A stretch of DNA of 64,000 bases from Paracidovorax wautersii (GCF_031453675.1 NZ_JAVIZX010000001.1:3494001-3558000); one strand, 5' to 3'. Shown: positions 18,743 through 28,627, counted from the stretch's first letter. Notes: generated by a model from the letters alone, not told the origin. Program-made: numbers and translations.

Positions 18743-19753
18743 TCACTTGGCCGTGGACTTGGGCTGGCTGTCGTCCACCTTCACGGTGAACTGGCCGGAC
18801 AGGATTGCGGCCTCCTTGGCCTTGACCTTGGCGACGATGCCGGCCGGCACCTTCTTCTCGAACGTGCCCAGGGCGCTGAGGGACGAGCCCTTGTGTTTCA
18901 TCATCGAGTACGGGCCGTAGTCCTCGGCCGCGAACTTGCCCGCCTTCACGAGCCCGATGGCGCGGTCCACGCTGGGTTCCATATGCCACAGGGCCGAGGC
19001 GATCACGGTGTCGGGGTACTGGGGCTGGGTGTCGATCACGTTGCCGATGGCCAGCTTGCCCTTTTCCTTGGCCGCGTCGCTCACGCCGAAGCGCTCGGCA
19101 TACAGCACGTCCGCGCCCTTGTCGATCATGGCGAAGGTGGCTTCCTTGGCCTTGGGCGGGTCGAACCAGCTGTTGATGAAGGTGATGGTGAACTCCACCT
19201 TAGGGTTCACTTCCTTGGCGCCCGCCATGAAGGCGTGCATCAGGCGGTTCACTTCGGGGATGGGAAAGCCGCCGACCATGCCGATCTTGTTCGTCTTGGT
19301 CATGCCGCCGGCGATCATGCCGGTCAGGTAGGCGGGCTCCTGGATGTAGTTGTCGAAGACGCTGAAGTTGGGGGCCTGTGGCTTGCCCGAGGAACCCATG
19401 ACGAAGGCGGTCTTGGGGAAGTCCTTGGCCACCTTGCGGGCGGCCGACTCCACGCCGAACACCTCGCCGAAGATGAGCTGGTTACCGCCGTTGGCGTACT
19501 CGCGCATCACGCGCTCGTAGTCGGCGTTGGCCACGTTCTCGCTGCTCTTGTACTCGATGTCACCCCGCGCTTCCGCAGCCTTGAGCGCCTTGTGGATGCG
19601 GCTCACCCACTGCTGCTCGTAGGGCACCGTGTAGATGCCGGCCACCTTCAGCTTGGCCTGCGCCCGGGCGAGCGTGGGCGCCAGGCCCAGCGTGGCGGAG
19701 ATGGCGAGCGAGGTGCAGAGCAGGCGGCCGGTGAAGATGCGGCGAGAGGTCAT
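18743..19753 (-). CDS. BMP-family ABC transporter substrate-binding protein
   Basis: 336 residues. A signal peptide (MTSRRIFTGRLLCTSLAISA, cleavage near ARAQA) precedes a BMP/PnrA-type binding domain with KVAGIYTVPYEQQWVSRIHK, GEVFGVESAARKVAKDFP and IGMVGGFPIPEVNRLMHAF. Relatives bind purine or pyrimidine nucleosides or nucleobases. No cysteine follows the signal region, so it is periplasmic rather than a lipoprotein. It is the first gene of the importer operon; uracil phosphoribosyltransferase lies about 200 bases upstream on the same strand. Confidence 0.88.
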   Translation of the reverse strand: MTSRRIFTGRLLCTSLAISATLGLAPTLARAQAKLKVAGIYTVPYEQQWVSRIHKALKAAEARGDIEYKSSENVANADYERVMREYANGGNQLIFGEVFGVESAARKVAKDFPKTAFVMGSSGKPQAPNFSVFDNYIQEPAYLTGMIAGGMTKTNKIGMVGGFPIPEVNRLMHAFMAGAKEVNPKVEFTITFINSWFDPPKAKEATFAMIDKGADVLYAERFGVSDAAKEKGKLAIGNVIDTQPQYPDTVIASALWHMEPSVDRAIGLVKAGKFAAEDYGPYSMMKHKGSSLSALGTFEKKVPAGIVAKVKAKEAAILSGQFTVKVDDSQPKSTAK

Positions 19754-19956
19754 GGACGGTCCTTGGCGGCAGGGTGGAGAAATCAGGTCCAGGCCTTGCA
19801 TGCAAGATGCGCGCCAGTGGCCTGCTCGGAGAAGGGTGGGCGCGAGCCCTGCGAAACCACCCGGGCGGGGCAGCGCATCGACGGCAGCGCGGAGGGTGCG
19901 TGACGATGTGCCATGCGCGCCAGGCCGTGTCCGTGGTGCCGCCTTTTTCTTTCCTC

Positions 19957-20586
19957 TTACTTGGTGCCGAAGATGCGGTCGCCCGCGTCGCCCAGGCCCG
20001 GCAGGATGTAGCCGTGGTCGTTCAGCTCGCGGTCGATGGCCGCGGTGTAGATCGGCACGTCGGGGTGGGCCTTCTGCAGCGTGGCCACGCCTTCGGGGGC
20101 CGCCAGCAGGCACACGAACTTGATCGAGCGCGGCTTGAGCTGCTTGAGCCGTGCCACGGCGGCGGCGGCGGAGTTGCCGGTGGCCAGCATCGGATCGACC
20201 ACGATGATGTCGCGCTCTTCCATCTCGGACGGCATCTTGAAGTAGTACTCGACGGGCTGCAGCGTCTCGGGGTCGCGGTACAGGCCGATATGGCCGATGC
20301 GGGCGCCCGGGATCACGTTCAGCATGCCGTCCAGGAAGCCGTTGCCGGCGCGCAGGATGGACACCAGCACCTGCTTCTTGCCGTCGATGACCTTGCCGGT
20401 CATGGTTTCCAGCGGGGTTTCGACCTCGATGTCCTGCAGCGGCATGTCGCGCGTGATCTCATAGGCCATCAGGGTGCTCAGCTCGCCCAGCAGGCGGCGG
20501 AAGCTGTTGGTGCTGGCGTCCTTGCGGCGCATCAGGGTCAGCTTGTGCTGCACCAGGGGATGGTCGATGACGTGGACGTTGCTCAT
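19957..20586 (-). CDS. upp: Uracil phosphoribosyltransferase
   Basis: 209 residues, normal length for UPRTase, which converts uracil and PRPP to UMP. Visible motifs are the N-terminal [18 protein letters not shown], the [12 protein letters not shown] segment, the PRPP loop [15 protein letters not shown] and the C-terminal [13 protein letters not shown]. It lies just upstream of the BMP-type importer on the same strand and probably uses uracil taken up by it or released by the cytosine deaminase-like enzyme. A GC-rich inverted repeat near 20645-20680 separates it from the dehydratase upstream. Confidence 0.97.
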   Translation of the reverse strand: MSNVHVIDHPLVQHKLTLMRRKDASTNSFRRLLGELSTLMAYEITRDMPLQDIEVETPLETMTGKVIDGKKQVLVSILRAGNGFLDGMLNVIPGARIGHIGLYRDPETLQPVEYYFKMPSEMEERDIIVVDPMLATGNSAAAAVARLKQLKPRSIKFVCLLAAPEGVATLQKAHPDVPIYTAAIDRELNDHGYILPGLGDAGDRIFGTK

Positions 20587-20672
20587 GGGCGAAGGCCTCT
20601 TCTTGGGAAATGAATGGGAAAGGGGAAATCCGGACCCCCGATTTTGCCCGCAGCGCGGGGCGCGGTGCCCCG

Positions 20673-21647
20673 CTATTCGCCCAGGAAGCGGGCGTAGCGC
20701 GCCAGATCGACGTTGCCGCCGCTGATGACGATGCCCACGCGCTTGCCGTGCAGCTCCGCGCCGCCGTGCTGCGCACCGGCAAAGGCCAGAGCTCCGGTCG
20801 GCTCCACCACGATCTTCATGCGCTCGGCAAAGAAGCGCAGCGCGTCCACCAGCTGTTCGTCGGTCACGGTGAGGATGTCGGCCACGTCGCGCTGGATGAT
20901 GGGAAAGGTGAGCTCCCCCAGCGAGGGCGTCTGCGCGCCATCGGCGATGGTGCGCGGCGTCTCGATGCGCACGATGTGCCCGGCCCGCAGGGACTGCTGC
21001 GCGTCGTTGCCGGCCTGCGGCTCCACGCCGATCACCTGGCAGCCGGGCGCCAGCGCCTTGGCGGCCAGCAGGCAGCCCGACAGCAGGCCGCCGCCGCCCA
21101 GGCAGACGAAGAGGTAGTCGAGGTCAGGCACCTCCTCAAACAGTTCCTTCGCCACCGTGCCCTGGCCGGCGATGACGTGCGGGTGGTCGAACGGCGGCAC
21201 CAGCGTCATGCCGCGCTCGGTCGCCAGGCGGCGGCTGATGGCCTCGCGGTCTTCGGTGAAGCGGTTGTAGGTCACCACCTGGGCGCCGTACTCGCGCGTG
21301 GCGGCCATCTTGGCGGCCGGCGCGTCCTCGGGCATGACGATCACGGCCGGCATGTCCAGCAGCCGGGCCGACAGGGCGATGGCCTGGGCGTGGTTGCCGG
21401 AGGAGAAGGCGAGCACGCCGCGCTCGCGCTGCGCATCCGAGAACTGCGACAGCGCGTTGTAGGCGCCGCGGAACTTGAAGGCGCCCATGCGCTGCAGGTT
21501 CTCGCACTTGAAGAACAGCTGCGCGCCCACCCGGGCATCCGCCGTGCTGGAACGCAGCACCGGCGTGCGGTGCGCCACGCCGTCGAGACGCCGGGCCGCT
21601 GCGGCGACGTCGTCGTAGGTGGGAAGGGCCGGGGTGTGCGTGTCCAT
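20673..21647 (-). CDS. PLP-dependent serine/threonine dehydratase-like enzyme
   Basis: 324 residues in the threonine dehydratase/serine racemase fold. The Schiff-base lysine lies in [12 protein letters not shown], substrate-binding [16 protein letters not shown] follows, and the phosphate loop is [12 protein letters not shown]. There is no ACT regulatory domain, so it resembles the catabolic or hydroxyaspartate dehydratase type rather than IlvA. The ATG at 21647 has GAGG upstream; a start at 21674 is less likely. It is monocistronic, with a family 1 repeat about 80 bases upstream. Confidence 0.85.
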   Translation of the reverse strand: MDTHTPALPTYDDVAAAARRLDGVAHRTPVLRSSTADARVGAQLFFKCENLQRMGAFKFRGAYNALSQFSDAQRERGVLAFSSGNHAQAIALSARLLDMPAVIVMPEDAPAAKMAATREYGAQVVTYNRFTEDREAISRRLATERGMTLVPPFDHPHVIAGQGTVAKELFEEVPDLDYLFVCLGGGGLLSGCLLAAKALAPGCQVIGVEPQAGNDAQQSLRAGHIVRIETPRTIADGAQTPSLGELTFPIIQRDVADILTVTDEQLVDALRFFAERMKIVVEPTGALAFAGAQHGGAELHGKRVGIVISGGNVDLARYARFLGE

Positions 21648-21725
21648 GGCGTCATCCTCGCGTAGGTGGTCCAAGGACCGGGGTGCCGCATCATAGACCG
21701 CCCGCTGCGGTCTGAGGGCGAAAAG

Positions 21726-21775
21726 TGCCTCCAGCGCGCTTGTAGCAAGCGCAGGCAGCTATCGAAATTGATAGC
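21726..21775 (+). repeat. Dispersed repeat family 1, full copy
   Basis: GCCTCCAGCGCGCTTGTAGC, then AAGCGCAGGCAGCTATCG, then AAATTGATAGC. Hairpin 1 is GCGCTTG...CAAGCGC and hairpin 2 is GCTATC...GATAGC. It lies between the dienoyl-CoA isomerase stop and the dehydratase promoter region. Confidence 0.8.
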
Positions 21776-21850
21776 CGGAGCGCACGGCCCCCTCAAGGCC
21801 AGCAAGGCCCGCGAGGGGCGCGGGCGGTGGCCGGCCGCAACCTGCGGGGC

Positions 21851-22705
21851 TCAGCCCTGCTCGCTGAAGCGCTGCACGGGCGCCAGGTCGGGGAAGCCGC
21901 CCGCACGGCGCTCGCGCATCGCGCCCACGGCCTCGCCCACGTGGCGATTGCTCCAGATGGCGCCCTGCAGCCAGCCCATCTGGCGCAGGCTGTCGTCCAC
22001 GGAATGGTCGCGTGCGTAATGCACGGCCTGCTTGGTGCCCCAGATGGCTACCGGCGGCTTGGCGGCGATCTCGCGCGCGCAGGCCAGAGCGGCGTCCACC
22101 ATCGCCGCCTGCGTGTCGAAGACCTCGTTCACCAGCCCGCAGGCCAGGGCGCGCTGCGCGGGCAGGCGCCGGCCGGTGTAGGCGAGTTCCTTGACGATGC
22201 CCAGCGGGATCAGCTTGGGCAGGCGCTGCAGCGTGCCCACGTCGGCCACCATGCCGATGTTGATCTCCTGGATGCAGAAGAAGGCGTCCGCGGTGGCGTA
22301 GCGGATGCAGGCCGCCGTCACCATGTCCACCGCGCCGCCGATGCAGCCGCCGTGGATGGCGGCGATCACCGGGATGCGCAGCGATTCGATGCGCGTGAAG
22401 GTAGCCTGCATGTCGGTCAGCAGGTCGAAGATGGCGGCCCGGCCCTCGGGGGTCTGGTCGTCCATGGCGACGGCGCCGCCGAAGGTTTCCAGCGCCATGC
22501 CGGCCGAAAAGTGCTTGCCCGTGCTGCTGATGACCAGCGCCCGCGCCTCGCCCGAGCGGTGCAGCCGCGCGAGCACAGCGTCCAGCTCGCGCCAGAAGGT
22601 CGGGTGCATGGTGTTGAGGGCATCCGGGCGGTCGAGCACGAGGTGCGCGACCTGGTCCGTGACGGTCAGGCGAAAGCAGGTGAGGGCGGCGGTATCGGGG
22701 TTCAT
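21851..22705 (-). CDS. Enoyl-CoA hydratase/isomerase, dienoyl-CoA isomerase type
   Basis: 284 residues in the crotonase fold. The block HGGCIGGAVDM...CIQE...VADVGTLQRLPK matches rat ECH1 (delta3,5-delta2,4-dienoyl-CoA isomerase). The three catalytic acids (Asp176, Glu196, Asp204 in rat) are all present at the same 20- and 8-residue spacing. It is therefore likely to shift double bonds during beta-oxidation of unsaturated fatty acids rather than hydrate crotonyl-CoA. The ATG at 22705 is preferred to 22714 by family length. It stands alone, without a beta-oxidation neighbour. Confidence 0.88.
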   Translation of the reverse strand: MNPDTAALTCFRLTVTDQVAHLVLDRPDALNTMHPTFWRELDAVLARLHRSGEARALVISSTGKHFSAGMALETFGGAVAMDDQTPEGRAAIFDLLTDMQATFTRIESLRIPVIAAIHGGCIGGAVDMVTAACIRYATADAFFCIQEINIGMVADVGTLQRLPKLIPLGIVKELAYTGRRLPAQRALACGLVNEVFDTQAAMVDAALACAREIAAKPPVAIWGTKQAVHYARDHSVDDSLRQMGWLQGAIWSNRHVGEAVGAMRERRAGGFPDLAPVQRFSEQG

Positions 22706-22778
22706 GCGGCGCACTCTAGGCCGCCCGGCGCACGCCGCGCCGTCACCTGCGCGACGGATCGCGCGGCGGCCGCCGCCT

Positions 22779-23480
22779 TCAGCGCCGCACGGTGCTGGCG
22801 TCCTGCCCGAACAGCACCTTCTTCGCGTCCTCGTCCACCGTCGGTGCGGTGTTCACGGTCTTCACCAGGTCGTAGGCGCGCACCGTGGCCGGGCGGGCCT
22901 GGATGCGGGCGAACCACTGCGCCAGGTGCGGAAAGTCCTTCAGGTCCTGGCGCTGCTTCTCGTGCGGCACGATCCACGGGTAGCTGGCCATGTCGGCGAT
23001 GGAGTAGCTGCCGGCGATGTACTCGCGGCCATCGGACAGGTGCTTGTCGAGTACGCCGTAGAGGCGGGCCGTCTCCTTCACGTAGCGGTCGATGGCGTAG
23101 GGCACGGGCTCGGGCGCGTACTGCGTGAAGTGGTGGTTCTGCCCGGCCATGGGCCCCAGGCCGCCCATCTGCCAGAACAGCCACTGCAGCGCCTCGGTGC
23201 GGCCGCGCAGGTCCTGGGGGATGAACTGGCCGGTCTTGTCGGCCAGGTACAGCAGGATGGCGCCGGACTCGAACACGGACACCGGCTCGCCGCCGCCGGC
23301 CGGGGCGTGGTCGACGATGGCGGGGATGCGGTTGTTGGGGGCGATGCGCAGAAAGTCGGGCTGGAACTGCTCGCCGCGGCCGATGTTCACCGGCAGCAGG
23401 CGGTAGGGCAGGCCGGCCTCCTCCAGGAACAGGGTGATCTTGTGGCCGTTGGGCGTGGTCCAGTAATGCAGGTCGATCAT
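22779..23480 (-). CDS. Glutathione S-transferase, YfcG/YghU (nu-class) type
   Basis: 233 residues. A thioredoxin-like N-terminal domain (WTTPNGHKITLFLEE; PNNRIPAIVDH with the cis-proline; SVFESGAILLYLADK) is followed by an all-helical C-terminal domain (YIAGSYSIADMASYPWI). The TPNGHK motif in place of a catalytic Tyr/Ser/Cys is typical of YfcG and YghU, which have disulfide-bond reductase activity with glutathione. A family 1 repeat lies directly upstream of the start, possibly overlapping the leader. Confidence 0.9.
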   Translation of the reverse strand: MIDLHYWTTPNGHKITLFLEEAGLPYRLLPVNIGRGEQFQPDFLRIAPNNRIPAIVDHAPAGGGEPVSVFESGAILLYLADKTGQFIPQDLRGRTEALQWLFWQMGGLGPMAGQNHHFTQYAPEPVPYAIDRYVKETARLYGVLDKHLSDGREYIAGSYSIADMASYPWIVPHEKQRQDLKDFPHLAQWFARIQARPATVRAYDLVKTVNTAPTVDEDAKKVLFGQDASTVRR

Positions 23481-23498
23481 GCGGGGCTCCGGATGTTT

Positions 23499-23535
23499 GC
23501 TATCAACAAAATAGCTGCTTGCGCTTGCTGTGCGG
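23499..23535 (-). repeat. Dispersed repeat family 1 copy upstream of the GST gene
   Basis: GCTATCAACAAAATAGC is followed by TGCTTGCGCTTGCTG. The AT-rich hairpin is intact; the second hairpin is eroded. It begins 18 bases upstream of the glutathione transferase start codon, so it may lie in its leader RNA. Confidence 0.75.
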
Positions 23536-23652
23536 ACCCCTTTAGGTCTTTTGGCATGGAACTCAAGGCGCAACAAGCGCGAGCAGCTCCTGGAACCATA
23601 GCGCGCCTGCGGAGACCGTGCAGCGGCGGGGCCGCATGCCCCCAGGCGCCGG

Positions 23653-25266
23653 TCAGCGCTTCTTCTTGGCGCCGCCGAACACGCTGCCCAGCACGCCGCG
23701 CAGGATCTCGCGCCCCAGCGACGTGCCCATGGTGCGCACCGCCGACTTGGCCATGGTCTGCACCAGGCCGTCGCGCTTGCCACCGCGCGGGCCGGTGGTG
23801 CCGAACAGCACGTCGTTGAGCCCGCCCATCAGGCCACCGCCGCTGTCGTCGCTGGCCGGAGAGGCTGCCGTGCCCCGGCCGGGCTGGGCGGCCGCGGCTT
23901 GGTCCGCTGCCTCGGCCGTGCGGCCCTTGAGCTTTTCGTAGGCCGACTCGCGGTCCACCACCTTCTCGTACACGCCGGCCACCAGCGATTGGGCCAGCAG
24001 GGCCTGGCGCTGCTGCGGCGTGATGGGGCCGATCTGGCTCCCCGGCGGCAGCACGAAGACCCGCTCGGTGATGCTGGGGCGGCCTTTCGCATCCAGAAAG
24101 CTCACCAGCGCCTCGCCCACGGCCAGTTCGGTGATCGCGGCCTCGATGTCCAGGCCCGGCTTGGGCCGCATCGTGGTCGCCGTGGCCTTCACGGCCTTCT
24201 GGTCGCGCGGCGTGAAGGCGCGCAGCGCGTGCTGCACGCGGTTGCCCAGCTGGGCCAGCACGCTGTCGGGAATGTCCAGCGGGTTCTGGGTGACGAAGTA
24301 CACGCCCACGCCCTTGGAGCGCACCAGGCGCACCACCAGCTCGATGCGCTCGACCAGCACCTTGGGCGCCTCGTTGAACAGCAGGTGGGCCTCGTCGAAG
24401 AAGAACACCAGCTTAGGCTTTTCGGGGTCGCCGATCTCGGGCAGGGTCTCGAACAGCTCGGACAGCATCCACAGCAGGAAGGTGGCGTACAGGCGCGGCG
24501 AATTCATGAGCTTGTCGGCCGCCAGGATGTTGATGACGCCCATCTGCCGCGACGAGCCGCCTCTAGCGGCAGATGCTCCCCCTTGGGGGGACGACGCCGA
24601 AGGCGTCTCGGGGGCGACATTCACGTCGACGGTCTGCATGAAGTCGTTGATGTCGAGCATCGGCTCGCCGAAGAACCGGTCGCCGCCCTGGGTCTCGATC
24701 TGCAGCAGCCCGCGCTGGATGGCTCCCACGCTAGCGGCGCTGATGTTGCCGTACTCGGTGGTGAACTCCTTTGCGTTGTCGCCCACGTAGGTGAGCATGG
24801 CGCGCAGGTCCTTCAGGTCGAGCAGCAGCAGGCCGTTGTCGTCGGCGATCTTGAACACCAGGTTCAGCACGCCCAGCTGCGTCTCGTTGAGGTTGAGCAT
24901 GCGGCCCAGCAGCAGCGGGCCCATGTCGGACACGGTGGCCCGCACCGGGTGGCCCTGCTCGCCGAACACGTCCCACAGCGTGGTCGGGCAGCGGCCGGGC
25001 GTGGGCAGGGCCAGGCCGCGCTCCTGCAGCGTGGCTGCCAGCTTGGGCGCGATGCTGCCGGTCTGGCTGATGCCCGTGAGGTCGCCCTTCACGTCGGCCA
25101 TGAACACCGGCACGCCGATGCGCGAGAACTGCTCGGCCAGGGTCTGCAGCGTGACGGTCTTGCCGGTGCCCGTGGCCCCGGTGATCAGGCCGTGGCGGTT
25201 GGCCAGGCCCGGCAGCAGTTGGCATTCGGTGGCGCCCGACTGGGCAATCAGCAGAGGTTCGGCCAT
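23653..25266 (-). CDS. yjgR: YjgR/DUF853 HerA-like ATPase
   Basis: 537 residues in the DUF853 family of HerA/FtsK-type P-loop ATPases. Walker A is GATGTGKT and Walker B is [21 protein letters not shown] and [11 protein letters not shown] are family signatures. The C-terminus is low-complexity and basic (GGAKKKR). The cellular role is unknown. Residues about 218-240 (near [13 protein letters not shown]) interrupt the region that in E. coli YjgR passes directly to GVINILAA. This stretch is encoded by a family 2 repeat and looks like an in-frame insertion. The next gene upstream is divergent yebC. Confidence 0.88.
   Translation of the reverse strand: MAEPLLIAQSGATECQLLPGLANRHGLITGATGTGKTVTLQTLAEQFSRIGVPVFMADVKGDLTGISQTGSIAPKLAATLQERGLALPTPGRCPTTLWDVFGEQGHPVRATVSDMGPLLLGRMLNLNETQLGVLNLVFKIADDNGLLLLDLKDLRAMLTYVGDNAKEFTTEYGNISAASVGAIQRGLLQIETQGGDRFFGEPMLDINDFMQTVDVNVAPETPSASSPQGGASAARGGSSRQMGVINILAADKLMNSPRLYATFLLWMLSELFETLPEIGDPEKPKLVFFFDEAHLLFNEAPKVLVERIELVVRLVRSKGVGVYFVTQNPLDIPDSVLAQLGNRVQHALRAFTPRDQKAVKATATTMRPKPGLDIEAAITELAVGEALVSFLDAKGRPSITERVFVLPPGSQIGPITPQQRQALLAQSLVAGVYEKVVDRESAYEKLKGRTAEAADQAAAAQPGRGTAASPASDDSGGGLMGGLNDVLFGTTGPRGGKRDGLVQTMAKSAVRTMGTSLGREILRGVLGSVFGGAKKKR
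24541..24613 (+). repeat. Dispersed repeat family 2 copy inside yjgR
   Basis: Three nested hairpins: CATCTGCCGC/GCGGCAGATG (24541-24550 with 24566-24575), CCCCC-TT-GGGGG, and GACGCC-GAA-GGCGTC (24593-24607). The GGGGGACGACGCC core is shared with the intergenic copy at 27352. The reading frame of yjgR stays open on the opposite strand. Confidence 0.7.
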
Positions 25267-25354
25267 GGCGGTGTGAGAAAGGTGAGGGAAGGGCGGGAAC
25301 GTAAAATCCCGGGCAGTGGATTATTAAATCAATACCCGTACCGAAGGACTCTCT

Positions 25355-26074
25355 GTGGCAGGACACAGTAAATGGGCGAACATCCAGCACCGCAAGGGGC
25401 GGCAGGATGAGAAGCGCGGCAAGATCTGGACCCGGATCATTCGTGAAATCACCGTGGCGGCCCGCGCCGGTGGCGGTGACGTGTCGGCCAACCCCCGCCT
25501 GCGCCTGGCGATCGACAAGGCCAAGGCCGCCAACATGCCGGCGGACCGCATCAAGTACAACATCGACAAGGCCACCGGCAATGCCGAAGGCCTGACCTAC
25601 GAGGAAATCCGCTACGAGGGCTACGGCATCGGCGGCGCGGCGATCATCGTGGACACCATGACCGACAACCGCGTGCGCACCGTGGCCGAAGTGCGCCATG
25701 CGTTCAGCAAGCACGGCGGCAACATGGGCACCGAGGGCTCGGTGGCCTTCCAGTTCAAGCACGTGGGCCAGCTGATCTTCGCCCCGGGCACGAACGAGGA
25801 CAAGGTCATGGAAGTAGCGCTGGAAGCCGGCGCCGAGGACGTGGTCACCGGCGACGACGGCGCCATCGAGGTGCTGACGGCCCCGGCCGACTTCGAGGCC
25901 GTGAAGAACGCCCTGGAAGCCGCGGGCCTGGCGCCCGACGTGGCCGATGTCACCATGCGTCCCGACGTCACCATCGAGCTGGCCGGCGAGGACGCCGAGC
26001 GCATGCAGAAACTGCTGGACATCATCGAAGACCTGGACGACGTGCAAGAGGTCTACCACAACGCTGCCTTATGA
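25355..26074 (+). CDS. yebC: YebC/PmpR-family regulator, canonical copy
   Basis: 239 residues with the classical N-terminus [17 protein letters not shown], the central YEGYG and [12 protein letters not shown] motifs and the [10 protein letters not shown]-terminus. Members act as DNA-binding regulators or, as recent work on TACO1/YebC relatives shows, help ribosomes through proline stretches. The start is a GTG with AAGGA about eight bases upstream. The stop overlaps the purD start in ATGA, so the two genes are coupled. A divergent paralogue lies at 6190. Confidence 0.95.
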   Translation: MAGHSKWANIQHRKGRQDEKRGKIWTRIIREITVAARAGGGDVSANPRLRLAIDKAKAANMPADRIKYNIDKATGNAEGLTYEEIRYEGYGIGGAAIIVDTMTDNRVRTVAEVRHAFSKHGGNMGTEGSVAFQFKHVGQLIFAPGTNEDKVMEVALEAGAEDVVTGDDGAIEVLTAPADFEAVKNALEAAGLAPDVADVTMRPDVTIELAGEDAERMQKLLDIIEDLDDVQEVYHNAAL

Positions 26075-27348
26075 AAATTCTTGTGATTGGTGGCGGCGGC
26101 CGAGAACACGCGATGGCCTGGAAGATCAGCCAGTCTCCCAAGGCCACGAAGGTCTACGTGGCGCCGGGCAACGGCGGCACCGCCCTGAACCCCAAGCTGG
26201 AGAACATCGAGATCACCGACGTGCAGGCCCTGCGGGTCTGGGCGCAGGAAAACAAGATCGGCCTCACGGTGGTCGGCCCCGAGGCCCCCCTGGCCGCCGG
26301 CGTGGTGGACGAGTTCCGTGCGCACGGCCTGCGCATCTTCGGCCCGACCAAGGCCGCCGCGCAGCTCGAAAGCTCCAAGGCTTTCTCCAAAGCCTTCATG
26401 CGCCGCCACGGCATTCCCACGGCCGACTACGACACCTTCACCGAGCCCGCCGCGGCCCATGCCTTCGTGGACCGCCTGGGCGCGCCCATCGTCATCAAGG
26501 CCGACGGCCTGGCGGCCGGCAAGGGCGTGGTGGTGGCCATGACGCTGCAGGAGGCGCATGACGCGGTCGACTTCATGCTGGTGGACAACAAGTACGGCGT
26601 GGCCCACAACGACGGCGGCGCCCGCGTGGTGATCGAGGAGTTCCTCGAAGGCGAGGAAGCCTCCTTCATCGTGCTGTGCGACGGCAAGAACGTCACGGCC
26701 CTGGCCACCAGTCAGGACCACAAGCGCCTGAAGGATGGCGACGAGGGCCCGAACACCGGCGGCATGGGCGCGTACTCGCCCGCCCCCGTGGTCACGGCCG
26801 ACGTGCACGCCCGCGCCATGCGCGAGATCATCCTGCCGACCATCCGCGGCATGGAAAAGGACGGCATTCCGTACACCGGCTTCCTGTACGCGGGCCTGAT
26901 GATCGACGCCAGCGGCCACCCCAAGACGCTGGAGTTCAACTGCCGCATGGGCGACCCCGAGACCCAGCCCATCCTGATGCGCCTGAAGAGCGACATGGTG
27001 GACCTGCTGGGCGCGGCCGTGGACGGCAAACTCGACCAGGTGGACCTGCAATGGGACCGCCGCCCCGCGCTGGGCGTGGTCATGGCCGCCCACGGCTACC
27101 CCGAGAACCCGCGCAAGGGCGACGCCATCACCGGCCTGCCGGCCGATGCCGACGATGCCGTGGTCTTCCATGCCGGCACGGCCCTGAAGGATGGCGTGCC
27201 GCACACGACGGGCGGCCGCGTGCTGTGCGTGACGGCGCTGGCCGACAGCGTGAAGCTCGCGCAGCAGAAGGTGTACGACGTGGCGCGCGGCGTGCATTTC
27301 GACGGCGCGCAGTACCGGCGCGACATCGGCTACCGGGCGGTGAAGTGA
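26071..27348 (+). CDS. purD: Phosphoribosylamine-glycine ligase
   Basis: 425 residues, standard for PurD, which joins glycine to phosphoribosylamine in purine synthesis. N-domain [11 protein letters not shown]-grasp motifs [11 protein letters not shown] and GGMGAYSP, and the metal-binding [13 protein letters not shown] are all intact. It is translationally coupled to yebC through a four-base overlap. A family 2 hairpin repeat begins four bases after the stop codon and may end or stabilise the transcript before hemF. Confidence 0.97.
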   Translation: MKILVIGGGGREHAMAWKISQSPKATKVYVAPGNGGTALNPKLENIEITDVQALRVWAQENKIGLTVVGPEAPLAAGVVDEFRAHGLRIFGPTKAAAQLESSKAFSKAFMRRHGIPTADYDTFTEPAAAHAFVDRLGAPIVIKADGLAAGKGVVVAMTLQEAHDAVDFMLVDNKYGVAHNDGGARVVIEEFLEGEEASFIVLCDGKNVTALATSQDHKRLKDGDEGPNTGGMGAYSPAPVVTADVHARAMREIILPTIRGMEKDGIPYTGFLYAGLMIDASGHPKTLEFNCRMGDPETQPILMRLKSDMVDLLGAAVDGKLDQVDLQWDRRPALGVVMAAHGYPENPRKGDAITGLPADADDAVVFHAGTALKDGVPHTTGGRVLCVTALADSVKLAQQKVYDVARGVHFDGAQYRRDIGYRAVK

Positions 27349-27351
27349 CGA

Positions 27352-27465
27352 CAACCCCCTGAGGCGCTGTGCGCCTTCCCCCTTCTCTCGACCCGCGCAG
27401 CGAGTCGGGAAGGGGGACGACGCCAGTGGCCGGGCAAAGCCCGTTCCACGGCGTCTGCTGAGATG
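27352..27465 (+). repeat. Dispersed repeat family 2, full intergenic copy (purD-hemF)
   Basis: Two strong stem-loops in series. The first is CCCCCTTC (27378-27385) paired with GAAGGGGG (27409-27416). The second is GACGCCAGTGG-CCGGGC-AAA-GCCCG-TT-CCACGGCGTC. The second loop reappears at 30716 with paired base changes, which supports a real structure. It fills the purD-hemF gap. Confidence 0.75.
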
Positions 27466-27493
27466 GGCCGCAGTGGCCTGGAGGCCCCTCCCA

Positions 27494-28444
27494 ATGACGA
27501 CATCTGATTCTGAAACTTCCCAGCCGGCCTTGGTTCGCGAATACCTGGCGGGGCTGCAGTCGCGCATCATCGATGCGATCGAGGCCGTCGAGGGGCCGGT
27601 GGAGCAGGGCGGGGCGCGCTGCGTGACGGATGCCTGGGCCAAGGCGCCGGGCGAGCCGCTGCAGGGCGACGGCGTCACGCGCATCATGGAAGGCGGGCGG
27701 GTGTTCGAGCGTGCCGGCTGCGGGTTCTCGCACGTGCGCGGCGCGCAACTGCCGCCCTCGGCCACCCAGCACCGGCCGGGACTGGCCGGCGCGCCGTTCG
27801 AGGCCATGGGCGTGTCGCTGGTGTTCCACCCGCGCAACCCGTACGCCCCGACGGTGCACATGAACGTGCGCATGATCGCGGCCGGCCATCCGGGTGAGGC
27901 GCCCGTGTGCTGGTTCGGCGGCGGCATGGACCTGACGCCCTACTACGCCTTCGAAGAGGACGCCGTGCATTTCCACCGCGCCTGCCGCGACGCGCTGGCG
28001 CCGTTCGGGGACGACAAGTACCCCCGCTTCAAGCGCTGGTGCGACGAGTATTTCTTCCTCAAGCACCGCAGCGAGCAGCGGGGCATCGGGGGCATCTTCT
28101 TCGACGACTTCTCCGAGCTGGGTTTCGGCCCGGGTTTCGCCATGACGCAGGCCGTGGGCGACGCCTTCCTGGGCGCCTACCTGCCCATCCTGGAGAGCCG
28201 CCAGCACACGCCCTATGGCGAGCGTGAGCGCACCTTCCAGCTCTACCGCCGCGGGCGCTACGTAGAGTTCAACCTGGTGTGGGACCGGGGCACGCACTTC
28301 GGCCTGCAGTCGGGCGGCCGCACGGAGTCCATCCTGCTGTCGATGCCGCCGCTGGCGAGCTGGGCCTACCGTGCCGAGCCGGCGCCGGGCACGCCAGAGG
28401 CCGAGCTGACGGAGCGCTTCCTCCAGCGCCGCGAATGGCTCTGA
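27494..28444 (+). CDS. hemF: Oxygen-dependent coproporphyrinogen III oxidase
   Basis: 316 residues. HemF decarboxylates coproporphyrinogen III to protoporphyrinogen IX using oxygen. Family motifs are [34 protein letters not shown] and [19 protein letters not shown]. The ATG at 27494 has GGAGG ten bases upstream and matches the family length; an in-frame start at 27473 is less likely. It lies in the conserved purD-hemF-rsfS run and is followed by a family 1 repeat. Confidence 0.97.
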   Translation: MTTSDSETSQPALVREYLAGLQSRIIDAIEAVEGPVEQGGARCVTDAWAKAPGEPLQGDGVTRIMEGGRVFERAGCGFSHVRGAQLPPSATQHRPGLAGAPFEAMGVSLVFHPRNPYAPTVHMNVRMIAAGHPGEAPVCWFGGGMDLTPYYAFEEDAVHFHRACRDALAPFGDDKYPRFKRWCDEYFFLKHRSEQRGIGGIFFDDFSELGFGPGFAMTQAVGDAFLGAYLPILESRQHTPYGERERTFQLYRRGRYVEFNLVWDRGTHFGLQSGGRTESILLSMPPLASWAYRAEPAPGTPEAELTERFLQRREWL

Positions 28445-28464
28445 AAGCGCCTTGGCACCGCTGA

Positions 28465-28515
28465 ACTATAATTTTGATAGCTGCCGGCGCTCGCCAATCC
28501 GGCGCAGGCCGCCCG
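28465..28515 (-). repeat. Dispersed repeat family 1 copy (hemF-rsfS gap)
   Basis: ACTATAATTTTGATAGCTGC, then CGGCGCTCGCCAATCCGGCG. The first hairpin is shortened, and the GC-rich half is diverged but recognisable. It sits where nadD would be expected between hemF and rsfS. Confidence 0.65.
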
Positions 28516-28627
28516 AAAGGCCTGTCCCTCCAGCGCCGCGAAGCGCGGGGCCGCTGCGGAACTGTCCTACTGGCTCCCGCGCGGCTTGCACGCTATATTG
28601 ATCCGAACCTTCTCTGAATACCGCCTG

